A stretch of 64,000 nt of DNA from CAYRNR01 sp964425605. GTDB taxonomy: Bacteria > Myxococcota_A > UBA796 > UBA9615 > CAYRNR01. Numbering within the stretch: position 1 is the stretch's first letter; every line of letters starts with the position of its first letter. The translations under genes were made by a program, and so were the position numbers. Of the stretch, positions 62,150 to 64,000 are shown piece by piece. The notes under the pieces were generated by a model. The model was not told the origin of the DNA and did no database searches. It was given only the letters and a program-made list of their open reading frames with translations. The stretch is from the NCBI GenBank assembly GCA_964425605.1, contig CAYRNR010000001.1:62001-126000 (forward strand), in the 5' to 3' direction.

Positions 62150-62164
62150 GCCTCCTCTGGAGGC
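62150..62164 (+). promoter_or_regulatory. Hairpin enclosing the Shine-Dalgarno of the NHL lipoprotein gene
   Basis: GCCTCC (62150-62155) pairs with GGAGGC (62159-62164) around TCT. The 3' arm is the Shine-Dalgarno, eight bases before the ATG at 62172. TATCGT (62142-62147) just upstream could be a -10 element. Confidence 0.5.
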
Positions 62165-62171
62165 ACCGACG

Positions 62172-64000
62172 ATGACGCGAGCGACCTCTTTGCTGGCCAT
62201 GCTGGCCCTGCTCCTCGCCGGACCGCTGGGCTGCGATCCCGAGGCGGACGACGACTCGACCGTGGACGACGACGACGACGACGACGTCACCGCGGACGAC
62301 GACGACGACGACTCCGGCGTGCCCGACGATCCGCCGGTGTTCGATCCCGTCGAGGACCAGGCGGTCTCCGAGGGGGAGGTGCTCCAGTTCGACATCGCGG
62401 CCACGGATCCCGAGGGGGCCGAGCTGCTCGTGCTCGGCATGGCCCTGCCCGGGTTCGTCTCCCTCGAGGACCACGGCGACGGCACCGCCACGGTGACGGC
62501 CGAGCCGGGCTACGAGGACGAGGGCGAGTACGAGCTGCAGTTCCAGACGGCCGATGCCTTCCACGCGGTGGATCTGTACGTCCCCCTGTCGGTCCTGCGC
62601 GTGCCCGTGGTCACCACCTACGCCGGCTCCCCCGGGGGCGCCGGCCTGGCCGACGGGATCGGCACCGACGCGTACTTCTACCACCCCTACGGCATCGCCT
62701 TTCACGAGGGGATGATCTACGTCAGCGACGGATCGGGCCACACCATCCGCAGCTACGATCCGATCACCCACGAGGTGCTCACGATCTCCGGCGTGGCCGG
62801 TGAGAAGGGGTACGTGGACTCGGCCGACGGGGACCCCCAGTTCGACTACCCCTGCGGCCTGGAGATGGGCCCCGACGGCCTGCTGTACGTGGCCGACCGG
62901 CGCAACGGGGTCATTCGCAAGGTGGACCCGATCACCGGCGAGGCCTGGACCGTGGAGGATCTGGCCGGTCCGGTGACGAGCCAGGAGCCCTTCGACGTCA
63001 CGTTCAACGGCAACATCCTGTACTTCACCGATCTCGCGGGTTGCGAGCTGCGCTGGGTGGACCTGGACACGCTGGAGTCGGGCGTGCTGGTGGGCGTCGC
63101 GCACGACTGCCGAATCTTCGACGGCGAGTTCGACGTGGCCCGCCTCGGCGAGCCCCGCGGCATCCAGTACCACCCCGACGGGCTGCTCTACTACACCGAC
63201 CGCCTCGGCGAGAACGTCCGCATGGTCACCCTGGCCACCGAGCGCGTGGACGCGGTCTACGGCTCCGGGCCCACCAACGACTACGGCTTCGTCGACGACG
63301 TGGGCCTCGATGCGCGGTTCCGCGACCCCACCGGGCTGACCCTGCGCGGCGACAAGCTGTACGTGGCCGACTCGGACAACGACGCCATCCGGATGATCGA
63401 CCTGACCACGGACATGGTCACGACCCTGGCCGGCATCGGCGAGAACGGCAACGTGGACGGCCCGGGCGACCAGGCCTCGTTCAGCTGGCCCATCGACGTG
63501 ATCGTGGGCATCGACGACGACGATCTGTACGTGATGGACCCCGGCGGCCACACCCTGCGCCACATCGACCTGGCGGATCCCGACTACACCGTGTCCACCG
63601 TGGCCGGCGCCGTGAGCAACTCGGGCTCCGTGGACGGCTTCGGGACCGACGTGCGCATGAGCCAGCCCCGCGCCCTCGAGCGCGGCGAGGGCGGCCTCGT
63701 GTGGCTGATGGACGCGCTGAACTCCGAAGTGCGCACCCTGGACTTGGCCACCGCCGAGGTCGTCACCGTCGCGGGCACGGCCGAGGAGTGGGGGCACCTC
63801 GACGGCATCGGCGAGGACGCCATCTTCATGAACCCCTCGGGCGGGGCCTGGCTCACCGACGGCCGCCTCTTCATGGTCGAGACCGCCTCGAGCACCGTGC
63901 GCGTGCTGTACGCGGCCACCTCCGAGGTCAACACCGTCGCGGGCTTCCCCTCCCAGTCGGGGTACGTCGACGGCCCGGCCGGCGACGCTCGCTTCATGTT
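62172..64000 (+). CDS. NHL-repeat lipoprotein with poly-Asp linker (cut by window end)
   Basis: The visible 609 residues begin with a signal peptide and lipobox PLGC (Cys21), then a 30-residue poly-Asp linker, a cadherin/Ig-like domain (about residues 55-135: PPVFDPVEDQAVSEGEVLQFDIAATDPEGAEL) and then NHL-type beta-propeller repeats such as YHPYGIAFHEGMIYVSDGSGHTIRSYD, DYPCGLEMGPDGLLYVADRRNGVIRKVDP and DPTGLTLRGDKLYVADSDNDAIRMIDL. At least eight repeats are visible and the frame is still open at the window end. NHL propellers bind proteins or RNA; extracellular ones are of unknown role. The Shine-Dalgarno is in a hairpin. Confidence 0.85.
   Translation, partial: MTRATSLLAMLALLLAGPLGCDPEADDDSTVDDDDDDDVTADDDDDDSGVPDDPPVFDPVEDQAVSEGEVLQFDIAATDPEGAELLVLGMALPGFVSLEDHGDGTATVTAEPGYEDEGEYELQFQTADAFHAVDLYVPLSVLRVPVVTTYAGSPGGAGLADGIGTDAYFYHPYGIAFHEGMIYVSDGSGHTIRSYDPITHEVLTISGVAGEKGYVDSADGDPQFDYPCGLEMGPDGLLYVADRRNGVIRKVDPITGEAWTVEDLAGPVTSQEPFDVTFNGNILYFTDLAGCELRWVDLDTLESGVLVGVAHDCRIFDGEFDVARLGEPRGIQYHPDGLLYYTDRLGENVRMVTLATERVDAVYGSGPTNDYGFVDDVGLDARFRDPTGLTLRGDKLYVADSDNDAIRMIDLTTDMVTTLAGIGENGNVDGPGDQASFSWPIDVIVGIDDDDLYVMDPGGHTLRHIDLADPDYTVSTVAGAVSNSGSVDGFGTDVRMSQPRALERGEGGLVWLMDALNSEVRTLDLATAEVVTVAGTAEEWGHLDGIGEDAIFMNPSGGAWLTDGRLFMVETASSTVRVLYAATSEVNTVAGFPSQSGYVDGPAGDARFM

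Noticed and set aside
1..64000. CRISPR arrays, tRNA or rRNA genes
   Set aside because: No regularly spaced repeats and no tRNA-like cloverleaf or rRNA-like conserved sequence were noticed on reading; this was by eye only.

Overview
The window is high-GC DNA (roughly 70 percent by eye) from a bacterium. The best guess is a member of the Myxococcota or another delta-proteobacterial lineage. The evidence is indirect: secreted proteins ending in a Cys motif, a hydrophobic stretch and an Arg cluster (MYXO-CTERM style), MopE-like Asp/Cys repeat proteins, lipoproteins with poly-Asp linkers after the lipobox, a eukaryote-type Ser/Thr kinase next to FHA proteins, PEGA-like domains, and many B12-binding radical SAM proteins. 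No rRNA, tRNA or CRISPR array was seen. The first gene (GH13 amylase) and the last (NHL-repeat lipoprotein) are cut by the window edges.

Layout. 1-9.5 kb: amylase end, FHA-GAF protein, a di-heme cytochrome c fused to a rhodanese, a bacterial homologue of the archaeal chromatin protein MC1, then four exported proteins (MopE-like, trypsin-like protease, polysaccharide deacetylase, M28 peptidase). 9.5-39.3 kb: a long mosaic with six cobalamin-binding radical SAM enzymes, four YfhO-like multi-spanning membrane proteins, three related ferric-reductase-like membrane proteins, a membrane-anchored beta-propeller protein, an SGNH hydrolase, a GyrI-like protein, an operon of one DUF362 protein and two U32-family proteins, and pabA-pabB. 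39.3-47.2 kb: a zinc-ribbon protein, a membrane metalloprotease with a repeat tail, a pair of dynamin-like GTPases, a choice-of-anchor A lipoprotein and an arylsulfotransferase-like lipoprotein. 47.2-64 kb: a double-length UvrA (four ATPase modules), a TPR protein, a DUF4185 lipoprotein, a kinase/FHA-winged-helix/PEGA operon, a small MITE, two glycoside-hydrolase-like lipoproteins, a DHCR24-like FAD oxidase and the NHL lipoprotein.

How it may work together (inference). The radical SAM and YfhO-like genes are interleaved, often one next to the other, and sit with heme-type membrane proteins. This suggests a shared envelope task such as building or modifying a lipid or glycan. The substrate cannot be read from sequence. 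The kinase, the FHA-winged-helix protein and the PEGA protein overlap or nearly touch, so they look like one signalling unit; tandem 11-bp repeats over the kinase promoter are a possible site for the winged-helix protein.

Most notable points: the MC1 homologue; the UvrA tandem fusion carrying a REP-like palindrome in frame; the MITE whose right end supplies the start codon of a lipoprotein gene; the radical SAM/YfhO cluster; Shine-Dalgarno sequences locked in hairpins; and several promoter-like elements so close to start codons that leaderless transcripts are likely.
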